Notes under the pieces: generated by a model
What the model was told of the DNA's origin: nothing
Seen by the model: only the letters and a program-made list of their open reading frames with translations
Databases searched by the model: none
NCBI GenBank assembly: GCA_001579985.1
Contig: LRSR01006530.1
Span: forward strand, 1-30,927
Length of the DNA: 30,927 nucleotides
Source: Hypsibius dujardini
Taxonomy: Eukaryota; Tardigrada; Eutardigrada; Parachela; Hypsibiidae
Reading direction: 5' to 3'
Position numbers and translations under genes: made by a program
Part shown: piece by piece, positions 19,794 to 30,814 of the stretch
Layout: the number at the start of each line of letters is the position of its first letter
Position numbering within the stretch: the first letter of the stretch is position 1

Positions 19794-20062
19794 CTAGGCG
19801 GACGAAGCCGTCGGTGTTTTGCGAAGATGGCAAAAAATGAAGCAGATAACACCGACGACAATGATCAATCCAACGAGAGCCGGGATCAGGATGACGATAA
19901 AACCGTAGGAAGGAGATGTCCCAGCTGCTTTGACAGTATTCGACGTCACATTTGCGAAAAGGCTAACATTTGCGATAAGGCTGCTAGCTGCAATGGCATA
20001 CCATACGATCAAATGACGCGTCTTGTTCTGCAGTCGCACACCAACTAACGGGAGAGGCTGCC

Positions 20063-20121
<59 letters not shown>

Positions 20122-22737
20122 TTATTTGGATGTCTGCCGATCTCTGTATGCGTCCGGCGCTAGATTAATGTTTATCTGTTATAATCTTCGTTATGCTTGG
20201 TTGTTTGATTTGTTTCCAATAAGAATAATGCACACTAACCTGTCTGTGGGACTGCCGGGTCGGACGAGAAGGTGTGCGATGCAGCTGTGGTCGTATTACT
20301 CGTAGGGGCCAGACTTGTAGTAGCTAAAATAAAAACAAAACGGAAGCACGTGAACTCGGTCACATCAGCTGGGATCAAACTACGCTGAGCATGGGTGTTG
20401 ATGAGTCTGTCTAACTCATTGTCGGTTTACCAGTCTGTCAGTCTGCGTGCCTATCTGTCTCTCCGTCTGTGTGCCTGCCTGCCTGCCTGTTTCTCCGGCG
20501 TTCTGTTCTGTCTGGGTGTCTTGTCTGTTTGTCTGTGTTTAATATCTCTTGTCTGTCTTTTTGTTTGCCTGTTTGCCTGACTTGTTGTCTATCCGCCAGT
20601 GGCCTACCAGTTGGCGGGGGCGTCATCGAAGGCATCAAAGGAAGAACCAACTGCGGCTTAAAAATTGGCCCCGGTGTCCGAACTGGCATCATCCTTGTCT
20701 TGACCATAACTGTTGTTGTAGAAGTTGTTGTTGTGGAGGTCGTCGTCGTAGCGGGCGTGGTTGTTGATGTAGTTGTAGTTGTCGTTGTCGGAGTTGTCGT
20801 TGTTGTTGCCGTCGTTGTTGTCGTCGTCGTCGTTTCTTCGGTAACAGGGGCGATAGTCGTATGGCACGCACTCGTCCATCTCATGCTCGCTGGGGGCGCA
20901 GGATCAGCGACTGGGTCGCTCGGGATAGTGAAAAAAGGCGGGTCAAGCTCACAGGGATCTGCAAGCAAACGTAAGCGTTCGGCAGGCAGGCAGCCAGACA
21001 GAAAAGCAGACAGACTAATAAACTTATAGATCTGCAGACAAACTGGCAGACATACAAACATACAGACAGACAGACAGACAGAAGGCAGACAGATAGATAC
21101 ACAGACAGACAGAGAAGCAAACAAACCGTCAAAAATACAGAGCCAGAGACAAGTAGGGAGGATCACACCTGAAGGCACGTGGAACTCAATCGTCACCGAA
21201 CGAGGACCGCACGAACTGCCGAGACTCCCGTTCTGCACATCGCACCATGGCACGACTGAGTACTTATGCCAGCCGAATAATGGATGAGCCGGATCCGCCT
21301 GGATATGCAAAGATGCCACTGCAACAAAAGGCTCAACCCTCTCCAACTGTGCAAACTAAATAACTAAATAACAATACTAAGAAATAACTAACGAACTAAC
21401 TAACTAATAATATAATAATATAATAATAAATACTAATTAATATTAACTGCTAATAATACATAACTAAATATTAAATAAAAAAATAAACAACGATTCCACC
21501 AGCAAAGATACTTACTCTGATAAGGATCGATGTCATCCTCAGCGTAAGGGATGTACGGGACTATGGCCTCTGAGGTCCCGCTGCACCACCAAGGATCGTC
21601 CGGTGACGGTGGCGGCGTCATGTTCCCGTCCGGGATGTAACGATGTTCCAGGCGGAAGGCGATAGAAAGCGGGTCCGAGCCGGGATACGGCTCATACTCC
21701 CACTCGAAGCTCACCGTGTTGGCGGTGCGGTTGACGGCGGCTCGGAAATTGGTCACGTTCTCGCCGGGAGTGTCGACCCACATAACCGTGCCGGGATCAC
21801 CAACTTCATTGGGGATCGGCTTGCCGGATGGATCACCTGTAGGGATGTCAAAATACTACATTAATATTCATGAAAGATTAAAATAACAAGTTAAATACCA
21901 AAAGAATATATTTTTAATTATTTAACTGTAATTATATTAATTAAATATTACTAACTATAACTAATCGCTATTATTATTAACTATAATTAATTATGTTCAT
22001 TTTTATGACTAATTAATATACTTATAATACCATTATTATAAAATTAATTATTAGTAATATTAAAAACTAGATATTTATAAAGCTAAAAAGTTGAGTAAGT
22101 TTAATCAAGTTATTAATTAAGTTAACAAGTTATTAATAATTAATAAGTTGAAAGATTAAAATATTAAAATATTAGTATACCCCTAATTTAAATTCAGAGG
22201 TTAATTAAAATCAATAAGAACTTGCTTTTAGTGTTAGTTCATTTTTCCAGTCGATTTAAGCAATAAAGAATCGCGATTTCGTTGGTACTATTATCCAATC
22301 CTGATTTAATTTTCATTTATCATAAACCAAAAAAATAAAAATAAACTTGGTTTTAACGTTGAAGAGTGCTCAGTTACTATAAGTTCAGTGATGTCGTCCT
22401 CTAGCCACCTGAGGCTTGGTTGTGGAGAGTCACGGCACAGCTGTATTTGCCTGCATCCTCAGGGTAGGGACCGGGCGTGCTGAGGAACGAAAGGTGAGCG
22501 CGGATCAAGTCGGGCCGGTCCACGAACGGGCTGTCGAAGATCTGGGTCACATTGGCCATTACCATCCTGCAACAAATACACCTACTGCATACACACATAA
22601 TACTAATTGCCAACACAAAAGGGAGGTTATAGAGGTAGAATGGAGGAATAAATTAAAAATAAACAGGGAGAAGACAGACCGACAGACAGACAGGCAGACA
22701 GGCATATAAACAGACAAACAGATGAAGAGAAAAACAA

Positions 22738-22778
<41 letters not shown>

Positions 22779-25700
22779 CGGGCAAGCAGGCGGGCAGGCG
22801 GGCAAGCAGCCAGTAAAACAAGCTTGCAAACAACTCCGACCAGTCAGTACAAAAGGGAGATGATTAGGCACAGTATCCAAACATTTTCGGTAGGCATTTC
22901 AACAGACAAAGGGGCAGGCATAGCTAGACACAAAAGCCGACACTCAAGAGTCAGACACAGACAAACAGATGGGCCGGGGTTTGACCTTACAAGAAAACGG
23001 ACTTACTGACAGGTAAACAATCAAGAATGCAGGCCAGACATCGACACCGGCAAACGGGCACAAAGTGAGACATTCTCAAGCGTAAAAGCCCATTCGCTTC
23101 CAAGGGTTTAGATGACTTCATACCGTTTACTTGTACTGCAGTATGTCTTGAGGGTCTCTGGTAGGCGGCCTGACTTCTTCATCGGCACATCGAGAAACAG
23201 CTTTCCGTCCTTCCACCACGACACATGGTAGTCCTGCAGGCTGGTCCCGAACGTGCTGATTGTGCAGCTGATGGTCTGGTCTTTCGGCGACTGGGGAGAG
23301 AGAGTCGTGTCCGTAGTGCCCCTTCTGAAATCCCTACCCCGACCGTTGGTGACAGTGACGGCGGGTACGCGATCAACCACGTAACTAAAAAAAGATGAAC
23401 ATGGGTGTGGCTGGTTACTATTATAGTACAAGCATTTGAAAATACAACAATGGTAATATATAAATGAAGTAATTAATTTAATTAAACGGTACCTAGCTAA
23501 ATCAAACGGAATTAATTTGTTATTTTTCCATAATTAATCTGTAATTATGTTAAGACCGTTCAGAATACTAATTAAGTACTAATCTATCTATCTATCTACC
23601 TATCCACCTACCTATCTATCTACCTGTTTACCGGTTTGCCTGCCTCGATCTGTCAGTCTGCCTGCCAGTTTTTCTGGCAAATCTTCTCTACCGTACCTAG
23701 CAATAAACTGGAAGTCCTTCGGGTCCGTAAGCAATTTGCCGTTAGTGCTGTCCCAGCGATTGTAGCATGCGAAATATGGTTGCTGACCGCGAACGGTGTT
23801 CAGAATTCTGGAAAAACGGAAGTAAAACTTTTGTTGAGCAGTGCCATGGACGGGAAAACAAATAGTAATTAAGCAGGCCTCACGTTAGAGATCCGTCAGT
23901 CCAAAGAACAAACTGCGGCGGTCCGTTCTCCGGGGAGACTAGCTTGGGGAAGTCACCATCATGGCCGTTGGGACTGGTCAGCGCCAGTGGCACGGGACCG
24001 AAGTCGAGGTCTGTCACGTTGTTGCCGAACCCGTTCCCTCGGCGCCAGACGGCGCTAACCTCGTGAGCGTCCACCATTGTAGGACGTAAGCGTCCATCCT
24101 CGTAAAAATACTTATCCGCCCCTGACAAACCAAATTGCAACGATTTCGTGCCGGCAAAGCGCACATATGATATGCCTTGTCAATTCGTTTATCTGTCTGT
24201 CGGTCTGTTGGTCTGTGATGTCGGTATATAGTCTTTCTGTGGAAGCGTCTGTCTGTATGTCTATCTTTCTGTGTTTGTCTGTTTTTTGTTTTGTTTTCTG
24301 TCTGTCTGTTTGTCTGTCTGTTTGCCTGCCAGTGCGCGACAGCCTACCATCAAGTCTAGCTTACTCTGAGTCTCTATCCCTGTCCATATCGGATCCCCCT
24401 CAGATGTCTTTCGTTCTATGGAGTACATCAGGTCGTTCAGGTCGCCCAAATAATCGGGAATGTGCGAGTACCCCAAGTGGGGTTGTGTATCGTACTGCGC
24501 CCCAAGTTTCGTGCGATTGTTGACCACACGTTGCAGTACGATGTACCGGCCGTTCCGCTCCAAATATGGTGACTGCACTGGATGCGGTGGGAGAAAGCCG
24601 GCTATGAACCGGTTTGATTTCCAACTTTTAATATGGTCGGTGGACTGGCCCGGTTGAGCGCAGCGAAGTATGCAACGCCGGTCAAACGGACAGCGAACGT
24701 AGGTGTCCACGCCGACCTCCGTTGGCGGTGCGCCTGGGTCGGTCTGTGTGATAGCTTTAGCAAAGCCTGTAATCAAACCGAAATGTATTACGCATGTATT
24801 ATGCAGGGCGCATCAGTGTTCGATACATCGAGAATTGTAGGAACCAATGGGCACCAGTAAGCTGCAGGCAGTCATAGGCCGAGAGACAGACAGAGGACAA
24901 AACAAACAGGCTGGCCGGCAGGTATAAAGAGACACAAACATACAGACAGGCAAACGGACAAACAATAAACAGGAAACAAACCAGACAGTGTTGGATTACG
25001 CCCAACAAGTCCTCATATCCAATCATTACAGCTATGTGACTCACTAGTACCTTACTTAGTAACTACCCATATTAACCCTATTCTGCTGCTACAGCTAATT
25101 ACTTGTATATTATTCTGACCTATGTGCTATTTACCATCATTTTTATAGTTGACACTTTAATATATAATCATGTGTTTTATTGGTTCTGAAGGCAGTTGTA
25201 CTTCTTTCATTCTTCCAGTTTTCTTCTCCACCTATCTCTATGTTCAGTCTAATGAACTTGTTAACTATCCAATTACGATCGTTAGACCTTACAATTGGTT
25301 TTGAACAGCAATGGCGACTAGATAAAGGAGTGCACGCTCTGTCTAGCACGTGACCTTTAGCAACGATCGCAGCAGTTTTTCGAGGTTTCCTATTTCCTCA
25401 CCGTCTGAAGGTACGAGTCCAAACAGATGGACAAAAAGAAAGCCAGACAGACAGATAAATAAATTATACCGCGAGTCGGGCTGTGCACGTAAGCTGTTGT
25501 AATTCTAACTGAAAAAGAAAAGCACACATGAAATAAAGTAGCAGATAAAAGAACCAAGAGATTCTGTTCGGACGTGCCTACCTCAATTACAAAGCAATTG
25601 TTTGTCAATCTGTTCGCCTATCTGACTATATGTCTGTCTGTCGGTCTGTCGGTCTGTCGGTCTGTCGGTCTGTCGGTCTGTCGGTCTGTCAAATAGGGAA

Positions 25701-27600
25701 CGTTCAAACAGGAACCGGAGGTCAGGTCGTCCGGATGACTAAGAATTCAATGTGATAGGAGCGAACGATGTACGGATTTTTGTCGTGTTTCGTTTGTCAG
25801 TCTAATAAACTCTCATCTAAATTGTTTGTCAACCTAGAATTCTACCGATAGGACAAAAGCCTATCACGTCTATCTACCTGTAGACATGTCGGTGTGCCTG
25901 TCTGTCTGTCTGTCTGTCGGTACATCAGTATATCTACCTGCCGCCATGCCTGTCTGTCTGTTTATCAATCAGTTTCACCTTCCCGCCCATCACCTGGAAT
26001 CGGCGTTGTAGTCAGCCACTTGGTAGGGTCGACATAAGGATCCGTAACTATCGGCCTACGAATACGAGTGGGTCGCGGCGTCGTTGTGGTCTTCCTCTTC
26101 CATCTCTTCGTCCAGATCGTCGTCGCATTCGTTGCTGGAGCGTTTGTTGATGCTGCCACTATGGATGACTGCCAGGTCTCTGCCATCCTCGTAGTGGCGT
26201 CGGTGGAGTTAGTGAATGGAAGGATGACTACTGTCGTCGTCGTCTTCGTCATAATGTCTGGGGGGACGGGAATGACGATGGAAATAGTTGTGGTTCCGTT
26301 CGGCTGGATCGTTGAAGGTACTAGTGAAATTGGAGAATTTGTTGAAACATTCGCAGCCAAGACAGCCGATGGAGAGGGATCTGTAACAAATAGACTCTCA
26401 ATAAACTAAATAACTAAACATAAACATTGTACAATAAAATATACTAAATCAGAAAAGAGATATAAATCAATGCATCATAAATATAGTAAACAAAATGAAG
26501 GATATTTGTCCGTCATCGCTCATTCAAAGAGTAAAAGACCATGCTCATAAAAATGTTAATAAAACCACTAAAATCGTTAGCTATTAAAAAGAACTATTTC
26601 AGTGATTTTATTAGCATTTTATCAATAAATTTTAACTAAACCATTAAACGACAAAATCTTGCCCCGTGATCGAAAAATACTTAAATTTTAAAAAATGACG
26701 TAATTTTTCGAGTAAATATAATTTTTAGTTTGAAAACGGTTTTAAATATAAATCATGTATCTTTTATTTCACATTTTAATTAAGAACAATATCTATCTGT
26801 GTTTTACGTAAAATAAGGAAATTAAAAATTGTGTTCCAGGAATTATTTTTATTAACAGTTTCTTTTAAATGCTATGAAAGGCTCACTAACCTTAAACGAT
26901 ATATTTTTTAAATAAATATGCCGGAGACAAAAGATTTTGCGCAACGAAACTAGATCAGTCGAGTAAATCAATTTATTACTTAGCCAAAAAAAACAAATCC
27001 AAATTATATTACATGTAATATAATCAGAGAATACTGAACTTCATAGTACTGACAGAAACAAAATTGACGATAAGGCACAAAAACTAAGGATGGACGGCAT
27101 CTGCAAAATTTTACCCTACACAAATATCAATCAACCCATCAATCAACTGATCGCAACAAGAAATCATTTAGACATTATTCAATCGGCCAATCAATCAACT
27201 GCCGCCGCGCATAAAATATTTCTTCCGATGTGATCGGTAAAACCTGTTGCCGAGACCGAAACCCACTCAAAACGAAAGCGCGTTACATCACCCATGATTC
27301 GAATTAAAATGTACCTACTGCACGAGAATATTGTAGTCTTTTCTCTTGCAGCAAATATGTCAAGTGTCGGCATAGTCACCAAAATACTTGGCTAACCGAG
27401 TCAGGCCATTTAACTCGGCTACTGCATGATGCCATACAACGAACTAGCTCAAGGGCTTGACGCGGTGAGCCAAGCATTCTCTTCGTATGTGAACTTTCAT
27501 TCCAAAAAATTATTCTTCTCTTCCACGTCCGATTGACCCACTCACCTAGGAGGAACACCACAAGGAAAACGGCGATTCTTGCTTCGAAACAGGAATCCAT
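19794..27600 (-). CDS. gene R: Ig/FN3-like type I membrane protein with mucin stalks, 903 aa
   Basis: Minus-strand exons: 27546-27600, 25994-26380, 24365-24766, 23884-24121, 23697-23807, 23124-23384, 22409-22566, 21516-21836, 21169-21318, 20608-20958, 20240-20323, 19794-19987 (TAG). All are GT-AG with matching phases. Residues 1-18 are a signal peptide (ARIAVFLVVFLL). Residues ~19-147 are a Thr/Ser/Asn-rich mucin-like segment. Residues ~148-400 form an N-terminal globular part, probably Ig-like: TYVRCPFDRRCILRC, then WTDGSLTILNTVRGQQPYFACY. Residues ~400-537 are an Ig domain with ISCTI...VSWWKDGK and DAGKYSCAV. Residues ~538-694 look fibronectin type III (FEWEYEPYPGSDPLSIAFRLEHRYI...HKYSVVPW). 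Residues ~695-839 hold a poly-Thr stalk (eight consecutive Thr). The transmembrane helix is ~869-892, with an 11-residue tail HLRKTPTASSA. It resembles L1/neuroglian-type adhesion molecules in order only. The ATG at 27600 was chosen because no upstream in-frame ATG is seen. Confidence 0.85.
20060..20121 (+). repeat. pure TCTG/CTGT array, gene R last intron
   Basis: About fifteen perfect CTGT units just upstream (in plus coordinates) of the transmembrane exon. It reads CAGA in the gene R transcript. The whole block is absent from the second copy. Confidence 0.95.
20405..20600 (+). repeat. TCTG tract on one side of the gene R stalk exon
   Basis: Imperfect TCTG/CCTG tetramers in the intron between the 84 nt exon (20240-20323) and the Thr-stalk exon (20608-20958). 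In RNA this is CAGA-type and is complementary to the UCUG-type tract on the other side of the stalk exon (20980-21120). Confidence 0.9.
20980..21120 (+). repeat. CAGA/CAGG tract on the other side of the gene R stalk exon
   Basis: CAGG, CAGA and AGACAGAC units in the intron between the FN3-like exon (21169-21318) and the stalk exon. It has opposite sense to 20405-20600, so the two intronic tracts could pair in the transcript. Confidence 0.9.
21837..22408 (-). other. gene R intron, AT-rich
   Basis: A 572 bp intron between the Ig domain and FN3-like exons, made of very AT-rich sequence with many TTAAT/ATTAA words. No ORF or repeat of note. Confidence 0.7.
22675..22815 (+). repeat. CAGA then CAGG arrays, gene R intron (CCTG/TCTG in the transcript)
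   Basis: GACAGACAGACAGGCAGACAGG at 22680-22702 is followed by a block of nine or more CAGG units at 22737-22778 and CAGG/CGGG/CAAG variants to 22815. On the gene R transcript strand this is a (CCTG)n block followed by TCTG units, lying in the intron that interrupts the central Ig domain. Confidence 0.9.
23581..23675 (+). repeat. ATCT/CTAC then TCTG tetranucleotide repeat, gene R intron
   Basis: TATC/TACC tetramers (23583-23632) followed by degenerate CTGC/TCTG units. They lie in the intron between exons 23697-23807 and 23124-23384. Confidence 0.85.
24185..24335 (+). repeat. TCTG tract, gene R intron 3' of the first globular exon
   Basis: Imperfect TCTG units between exon 23884-24121 and exon 24365-24766. 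With the opposite-sense tract at 24885-24985 it brackets exon 24365-24766. Confidence 0.85.
24885..24985 (+). repeat. degenerate CAGA tract, gene R intron 5' of the first globular exon
   Basis: GAGACAGACAGAGG, AGACACAAACATACAGACAGG and similar units in the intron between exon 25994-26380 and exon 24365-24766. Confidence 0.8.
25618..25690 (+). repeat. octamer array (GGTCTGTC)n, gene R intron 2
   Basis: TCTGTCTGTC is followed by six consecutive GGTCTGTC units, a higher-order form of the TCTG repeat in which every second tetramer carries C to G. A further TCTG tract follows at about 25898-25920. The whole 24767-25993 intron carries no coding content that I can see. Confidence 0.9.
26381..27545 (-). 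other. gene R intron 1, AT-rich with AATC tracts
   Basis: The 1165 bp first intron, between the signal-peptide exon and the mucin exon. Mostly AT-rich without structure; short AATC runs occur at about 27127-27145 and 27185-27198. No internal gene was recognised. Confidence 0.7.
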
Positions 27601-28111
27601 TGTCAGATCGCGGAGCCGCAGCAGAAGTAGAAGATAGAGAAGAATCCGCAAAAATGACTTCCCCGAACGGCCAATCAATCAATCAACCTTAATCCATTGA
27701 CGGTGGCAGAGATCCGTCTCCCCGGTAAGGTCCTCCAATCCGGCTTAATGACTTTCCGTTGTCGCAGAACGCCGCACGGCCTACCAATCGGTGAGAAAAC
27801 GAGGGCGTAAAAATTTGGGATGGTAGGAGAGAAGATATTCTTCTGCAATTTTTGTTTCGGGGGAAAATGAATGCGGTGAAAATGGAGGAGAATTTGAATA
27901 TGGATACTGCAGCGCCCACATGAGAAACAACCAATAACAATTGTTGTTCCGGAGCCGGCGTTTTTGATTGGCTGCTTCGTTCGTTTTAGTGTGGCACTCA
28001 ACAGGTGGCGCACAGTACGTTATACTTTCACATCGCCAAAATTTTCCGACCACTGGTCATCAAATCTGCTTTAATATTTCATAACTTACCAACTATTGCG
28101 AATCTGTCAAA
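27601..28111 (-). promoter_or_regulatory. 5' UTR and putative promoter region of gene R
   Basis: Sequence between the gene R start and the beginning of the second locus copy. A CT-rich leader (minus strand, about 27605-27650) precedes the ATG. CCAAT pentamers occur at about 27671 and 27930 and an inverted one (ATTGG) at about 27967; such motifs can bind NF-Y. There is also an AATC run at 27668-27687. No TATA box is obvious. Open minus-strand frames here lack recognisable content. Confidence 0.4.
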
Positions 28112-28117
28112 TTATGT

Positions 28118-28208
28118 GTGACCGTTGCAAGTGCTTCCAATACTTATCTGTCTTATCAATGTAAATGTCAATGTCTTATCAATACTTGTCTGCCTGCCTG
28201 TCTGTCTA

Positions 28209-28275
<67 letters not shown>

Positions 28276-29437
28276 GCTGTTTTTTTCTATAGGTGTATTG
28301 TTTGTTTTTCTGTTTATCTATCTGTTTATCTAAATGATTTTTTGCCAGTCTTCCTGTCTATCTGATCTCCCTTTTTGCTGGTCTGTGTCTATGTCTGCTT
28401 GCTTTCGATCTGGTCGACGAAAAGAGCCCATCCGCCATGCAAATGGCCGCACAACATCCGATCGTTTTCACTCAGCGGAACGGATCGCACACCACTATGC
28501 ACGTGGAACATGAGACTCTCAAAAGAAGGCTGACCACTTTTCTGTATTCGTGCGGTTTCAATCGGAACTTTGTAAATCCTGCAAGTTTAAATTTTATGTC
28601 ATTATTTTTTGTAAAATTGTTTTTATATAATTATTTTTTCGAACTGCCAGCTAATAGAGCCTGGAATAAAATTCCGGCGTAGAATACACAGGGTAGAATA
28701 TCTAGGTATAACGACATATTTTGGTAGAAACTGGAACGCAAACACGACCCTTGTTGAAAACGTTACTTAAATAATTAATTATTAATTAATACTTTCCATT
28801 TGCAACTATTTCGGTATTTGGCAAAATACGAAGTAGCTTATAGTGGATAAAAACAACGAAATTTTACTTATATAAAATGCAAATTTTTACTGATATTTTC
28901 TGTGTGAGTTGTTGCGACCAAATTCTCATGTGAATTAAAAAGGTGCATCTAACAGCAGCAATTTCGAACATTCGAAATGAATGTGGTGTAAATTTAAATA
29001 CAATTCAACTTTTAATTACACTTGAACATCCTAATCAGGTAAAGTTCTCATTGACTCAGTTTTACGTAAATTTTGTGTTGAAGGTGGTCAAACGTGAACT
29101 GAACGTCAACGGCCCTCTCCTCCCCATCGGCGAGCACAATGCCCACGGACCACTGACTAATGCGGACTTTCTCAGCGCCGGTTTCATCGCTGCGAATTCC
29201 TCCTCCATTTCCAGCAGTTTCGCCATAGGAAATATTAATTCCAACATTGCCGCAGCAGTACCACACTCCACTTTCGTAACGACCCTCCTTAACGCCTCTT
29301 CACTCCGACTCCTGATCAACGATCACGACCCACTTCAGGATTCTGACGCGAACATCACTATACCTGCAGCAGGCCCAAGTGGAGATCAGCGAATCGCTCG
29401 TCAAGCTGAATGTGTCTGAAGGAGACCTTGTCACGCA
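28118..29437 (+). pseudogene. decayed second copy of gene S
   Basis: A remnant resembling the start of exon 2 (ACCGTTGCAAGTGCTTCC, 28120-28138) is cut off by a TCTG array. The array runs straight into the middle of exon 3 at about 28402 (QMAAQHPIVFT is preserved), so the Asn-rich part of exon 3 is gone. The exon 3 donor, GTACGT in the intact gene, reads GAACAT here (28506-28511). Exon 4 (from 29084) stays open and similar (NGPLLPIGEHNAHGPL), but a ~34 bp deletion after SAAGP-equivalent codons shifts the frame. A ~940 bp deletion then removes the exon 4 end, intron 4 and exon 5. There is no signal peptide. It cannot make the gene S product. Confidence 0.9.
28197..28278 (+). repeat. pure TCTG array in the second copy
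   Basis: About nineteen nearly perfect CTGT units, the longest uninterrupted tetranucleotide run in the window. It is the counterpart of the imperfect array at 16140-16282, so it has expanded, or kept its length, after duplication. Confidence 0.95.
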
Positions 29438-29645
29438 GCTTTCGTTGATGGCCTTAAATTGATTGGCTGTTGATTCCTTGAGATTCGATTTGATCTCTTT
29501 CATTCTCTCGCTTCTACTGCTACTATGCCTAAAAACCAGGACAAACGCCGACATACTTACAATCAGTCAAGTAAATGTCAATTAGGTGTGGATTAGTCCA
29601 GCACAAGATTTTGTCGAACCGCATAGGTATATATCAGTTTGAGTC

Positions 29646-29651
29646 AATAAA
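29646..29651 (+). terminator. retained polyadenylation signal of the gene S pseudogene
   Basis: AATAAA within GTCAATAAAATTGATCC, identical to 18807-18812 in the intact copy. It is now downstream of a broken gene. Confidence 0.4.
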
Positions 29652-30134
29652 ATTGATCCAAGTCGCCTCATTTTGTTTGAAAATATTTGTGGAGAAATAC
29701 GGGAAACGTTCCATATGGCTAAACCAGTTTGTCTGTACGTCTATCTGTAGGTCTGTCTGTATTTCTATATGTCTATGTGCCTGATTGTCAGTTGTCTGTC
29801 TGCCGGGGGTATGCATGCCGGTCTCCCTGTCTCCCTATCTAATTGCATGTCTGCCTATCCGTCTGTCTGTTTTTCAAAAAACAAGTACAGTACTTGTGCT
29901 GGGATCCAAGATGGATCAAAGAAAAAAAGCTCATCAAATCATAAATATATCACAACACTCCAGTGAAACAAAAGGGCGAAGCCATCGGCATGTGGTATAC
30001 GAAATAACAGCAAAAGTAACCAATCGCACAAACTGCCAACACATTATAACACAATAATAATAATAGAGAGAAATAACATTTGACATTTTCTGGACCGGGT
30101 CGCGAGTGGCTCTCACTTGGCCGGGACCGGTCAG

Positions 30135-30814
30135 CTAGGCGGGCGAAGCCATCGGGGTTTTGCGAAGATGGCGATAAATGAAGCAGATAACGCCGGCGAC
30201 AATGACCAATCCAACGAGAGCCGGGATTAGGATGACGATAAAACCGTAGGAAGAAGATGCTCCACCTGCTTTTTCTCCGTCACTCTTCTCTGTCTGGGTG
30301 TCTTGTCTGTTTGTCTGTGACTGAATATCTCTATTTTGTCTGCCTGATTTTTTGTCTGTCTGTCAGTGGCCCACCACTTGGCGGGGGCGACATCGAAGCA
30401 TCCAAGAACCAACTGCGGGTTAACAATCGGCTCCGGCCTCATGCTTTCTAGGATCAACGAATGGGTCGCTCGGGATAGTGAAAAAAGGCGGATCATGTGA
30501 GCAGGGATCTGCAAGCAAACGTAAGCGTTCGGTAGGCGGTATAGGCTTAGGCATACAAAACTGCATAGGCAGGGGGGGGGGTACAAGGACAGGCAGCCAG
30601 CCAGACAGAAAAGCAAACAAACCGTAAAAAATACAGAGCCAGAGACGAGTAGGGAGGATCACACCTGACGGCACGTGGAACTCAATCGCCATCGAACGAG
30701 GGCCGCACGGACTACCGAGACTCCCGTTCCGCACACCGCACCACGGCACAACTGAGTACTTATGCCAGCCGAATAATGGATGAGCCGGATCCGCCTGGAT
30801 ATGCATAGATGCCA
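30135..30814 (-). pseudogene. second copy of gene R, 3' part, stalk deleted and frame broken
   Basis: Three exon equivalents are visible. The FN3-like exon 30665-30814 keeps length (150 nt), frame and splice sites and differs from the first copy at about six of 50 residues. The stalk exon begins at 30508 with DPC..DPPFFTIPSDP, but ~275 bp including the poly-Thr tract is missing and the frame then meets a TAA at 30420-30422. A GT donor remains in place after 30375. The transmembrane exon keeps the intact helix (YGFIVILIPALVGLVIV) and tail RHLRKTPMASPA with stop at 30135-30137. The 84 nt exon and the first part of the transmembrane exon are deleted. The gene runs off the right edge, so its upstream exons are unknown. 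It could be a pseudogene, or encode a truncated soluble form. Confidence 0.75.

Noticed and set aside
27376-27678. Extended gene R start at 27678 with a second hydrophobic stretch
   Set aside because: The codon at 27676-27678 is TTG, not ATG. The first in-frame ATG is at 27598-27600 and gives a normal signal peptide.
27675-28013. Minus-strand open frame upstream of gene R
   Set aside because: No recognised content; more likely promoter or 5' UTR sequence.
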